Below are positions 62,254-64,000 of a DNA stretch of 64,000 bases, in pieces. Made by a program: the position numbers and the translations under genes. Under the pieces are notes generated by a model. It ran no database searches, had not been told where the DNA came from, and saw only the letters and a program-made list of their open reading frames with translations. This DNA comes from Bacteroidota bacterium (GTDB lineage Bacteria > Bacteroidota > Bacteroidia > Chitinophagales > BACL12), in NCBI GenBank assembly GCA_016706865.1, contig JADJIS010000003.1, positions 930,001 through 994,000 on the forward strand, written 5' to 3'. Positions within the stretch are counted from its first letter, which is position 1, and each line of letters starts with the position of its first letter.

Positions 62254-64000
62254 ATGAAAAAAATCTACCTAATACTAACTACAATGTTAGTCGCTGTTTT
62301 TTATACAGCAAATGCACAATTGTACAGCTACATAGATGATCCTTCAGGCAATTATGCTAGTGTCGCCTTGAATGCAACAGGCACTAATTTGTCGCGTGTT
62401 AATGGTACACTCGAGCAGATTTCTTGTCCAACAGGATTTGTTTCCTACGAACATTCCAAATCCACCACCTATGGAAATGGAAGGCCAAGCATTCAGTTTT
62501 CGGTAATGGCTGATGCAGGGTTTCAATTAAATGTGACAAACATATCCGTTGATATCCGCAGGAATCCGAAAGGGCCTACCACCTGGAGATTAGCTTATTC
62601 TTTGGATGGCGGAACAAGTTGGACAAACAGTGGAACCGACTTTTTTGTTGAAAGCAGTAATTGTTTGGGAGGCACAAATCTATCCTGGGATGTTACCGAT
62701 TTTTCTACCGTTAATTCAATGCTGGTAAGAGTTATTGGATTCAGTGCCCATAGTGCATTGAATGGAGAATCCACACTTAGAAATATAATGGTTGATGGCT
62801 CAGTTTCCATAGCTGATGAGGATGGCGACGGTTTTACGATCGACGTTGACTGTAATGACACAGATGCAGCAATAAATCCCGATGCTACAGAGGTATGTAA
62901 TGGAATTGACGATAATTGTAACGGCGATATTGATGATGGAGCCGGTACAATTTGGTATGCAGATGCAGATGGCGATACCTATGGAAACGATGCGGCAACA
63001 ACAATTGCATGTTCCGTTCCCGATGGTTATGTAGGGGATAATACAGATTGTAACGATGCAAATGCAGATATAAATCCTGCTGCTTCAGAAATATGTAATG
63101 GACTAGATGATAATTGTAATGGTTCCATTGATGAGGATCTAATTTATGATATCTGGTATGCTGACGCTGATGGTGATGGATATGGTGATGCAGCATCTGC
63201 TGTTACTACCTGTGATGGTGCTCCAATTGGATATGTTGCAGATAATACCGATTGTAATGATGGAAATGATGGTATCAATCCTGAAGCTACAGAAACCTGC
63301 AACGGAATTGATGATAATTGCAATGGGTTTGTTGATGAAGGTATAGATCTTTCCATCGCAATTTCTCCTACCGGAATTATCACCCTTTGTAAACCTGATG
63401 AAATAACTCTTTCCGCAACACCGGGATTTGATTCCTATCAATGGTATAAAAATGGTGCTGCGCTTACCGGTGAAAATGATATTGATTATACTACAAATAA
63501 ACCTGCCTATTATCAGGTGGAAGGTTTACTCGGCACTTGTACTTCCGGCTTATCAGAAGTGCAGGCAGTTGCTGTTGTAGAAAGTCCAAACGCAAATATT
63601 CTGTATCCCGACGGATTAAACTTATGTGATGTATCTCCACTTTTATTAAAAGCAAGTTACGCGGATGACAATGTATATCAGTGGTATTTAAATGGCGATG
63701 AAATTGCAGGTGCTACAAACTGGGATTATCTTGCTTCGGAAATTGGTGATTATACCTGTATGATCACGAATGCATTTGGATGCTCCAGAACTGCTGATGC
63801 TGTTACTGTAATAAACCAATGCAGAGATGCGGAAGCAGCAATAGTTTCAAAAATGGACGTTTTCCCAAATCCGGCAAAAAATGAAATAAACATTTCATTA
63901 AATACCGGGTTCAATACGAACGAAGTTGCTACTGTAATTCTAAGTGATATTACCGGACGATCAATTTATTCTGTGTCAAATCCAATTGCCAATGGTAATT
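62254..64000 (+). CDS. Secreted MopE-repeat protein with T9SS tail (cut by the window end)
   Basis: An open frame of 582 codons running off the window. Signal peptide 1-21 (YTANAQ). Residues 22-185 look like a beta-sandwich domain (LAYSLDGGTSWTNSG). Three putative metal-binding MopE repeats follow at about 189-229, 236-295 and 303-363. Each has an Asp-rich DxDGDxY/F..., then DCND...INP.A.E.CNGiDdNCNG.iD. Two Ig-like modules follow (QWYKNGAALTGEND and QWYLNGDEIAGATN). The start of a T9SS type A sorting domain is visible at about 535 (DVFPNPAKNEINISL). Only the last part of that domain is missing. Binding of calcium or copper is suggested by the family, not shown. Confidence 0.88.
   Translation, partial: MKKIYLILTTMLVAVFYTANAQLYSYIDDPSGNYASVALNATGTNLSRVNGTLEQISCPTGFVSYEHSKSTTYGNGRPSIQFSVMADAGFQLNVTNISVDIRRNPKGPTTWRLAYSLDGGTSWTNSGTDFFVESSNCLGGTNLSWDVTDFSTVNSMLVRVIGFSAHSALNGESTLRNIMVDGSVSIADEDGDGFTIDVDCNDTDAAINPDATEVCNGIDDNCNGDIDDGAGTIWYADADGDTYGNDAATTIACSVPDGYVGDNTDCNDANADINPAASEICNGLDDNCNGSIDEDLIYDIWYADADGDGYGDAASAVTTCDGAPIGYVADNTDCNDGNDGINPEATETCNGIDDNCNGFVDEGIDLSIAISPTGIITLCKPDEITLSATPGFDSYQWYKNGAALTGENDIDYTTNKPAYYQVEGLLGTCTSGLSEVQAVAVVESPNANILYPDGLNLCDVSPLLLKASYADDNVYQWYLNGDEIAGATNWDYLASEIGDYTCMITNAFGCSRTADAVTVINQCRDAEAAIVSKMDVFPNPAKNEINISLNTGFNTNEVATVILSDITGRSIYSVSNPIANGN

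Noticed and set aside
1..64000. tRNA, rRNA, tmRNA or other structured RNA genes
   Set aside because: Reading the intergenic gaps gave no cloverleaf or conserved RNA core. A covariance-model scan was not possible here, so small RNAs could have been missed.

Overview
The window is AT-rich bacterial DNA that I assign to the phylum Bacteroidota. Several secreted proteins end in type IX secretion system (T9SS) type A sorting domains (PNP...G.Y motifs). Several genes have a TAnnTTTG box, the Bacteroidota -7 element, shortly upstream. The outer-membrane repertoire also fits: OmpA/PD40 proteins, DUF5686, and an ECF sigma factor next to a TM-plus-barrel protein. Many genes are recognisable housekeeping genes (gyrA, folC, msrB, nth, ilvE, rdgB, etfBA, tilS, mdh). 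I cannot name the genus. No rRNA, tRNA, CRISPR array or prophage was seen.

Layout. 0.07-6.9 kb: a small outer-membrane protein, a TPR protein, gyrA, and a frameshifted secreted protein with YadA-head-like repeats, a peptidase S74 chaperone domain and a T9SS tail. 6.9-20 kb: ordinary genes (an MsbA-like ABC exporter, a SulP transporter, a cytochrome c lipoprotein, an MFS transporter, a TonB/TolA-like protein, folC, a thioredoxin-like lipid- or periplasm-side protein and msrB). They are separated by unusual repeat-rich intergenic DNA. 20-26 kb: a signalling island with a PhoR/PhoB-like pair, a hybrid histidine kinase broken by two frameshifts, and a sigma-54-dependent response regulator. 26-37.5 kb: two tandem giant T9SS surface proteins (1770 aa and, after repair of one frameshift, about 1837 aa) made of the same repeating modules. 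37.6-50.2 kb: nth, two PorE-like OmpA/beta-propeller paralogues, ilvE, rdgB, and an operon of ECF sigma factor, membrane-anchored barrel protein, DUF5686 protein and secreted protein. 50.2-55 kb: a minus-strand run etfB-etfA-bfn-crcB-nupC-small membrane protein. 55-64 kb: a TPR/tilS pair, two M43 metalloproteases with T9SS tails, mdh, a retropepsin-like protein, and the start of a MopE-repeat secreted protein cut by the window end.

The most distinctive feature is the intergenic DNA between 7.0 and 20 kb. It is built from degenerate tandem repeats with a strict 7-bp period in several families (GGTGAGT, ATGAGTA, TGACTAA, CCTGATA, ATGTCCT, AGGAGNN, TCACGAT, ACCCAGA). These are combined into longer composite repeats that occur several times. 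The arrays also carry palindromic elements: a near-perfect 66-bp palindrome, a 27-bp GC-rich hairpin inserted into one copy, and three tandem 86-bp hairpin units. They also carry a 968-bp IS4-like deletion derivative with a 7-bp terminal inverted repeat and a 10-bp target duplication inside the heptamers. The arrangement resembles the heptameric STRR repeats known from filamentous cyanobacteria. None of these arrays is seen between 20 and 64 kb.

Five frameshifts disrupt otherwise intact-looking reading frames. All sit at short homopolymers or a (TA)6 tract. They may be replication slippage or residual sequencing indels; the sequence alone cannot decide.
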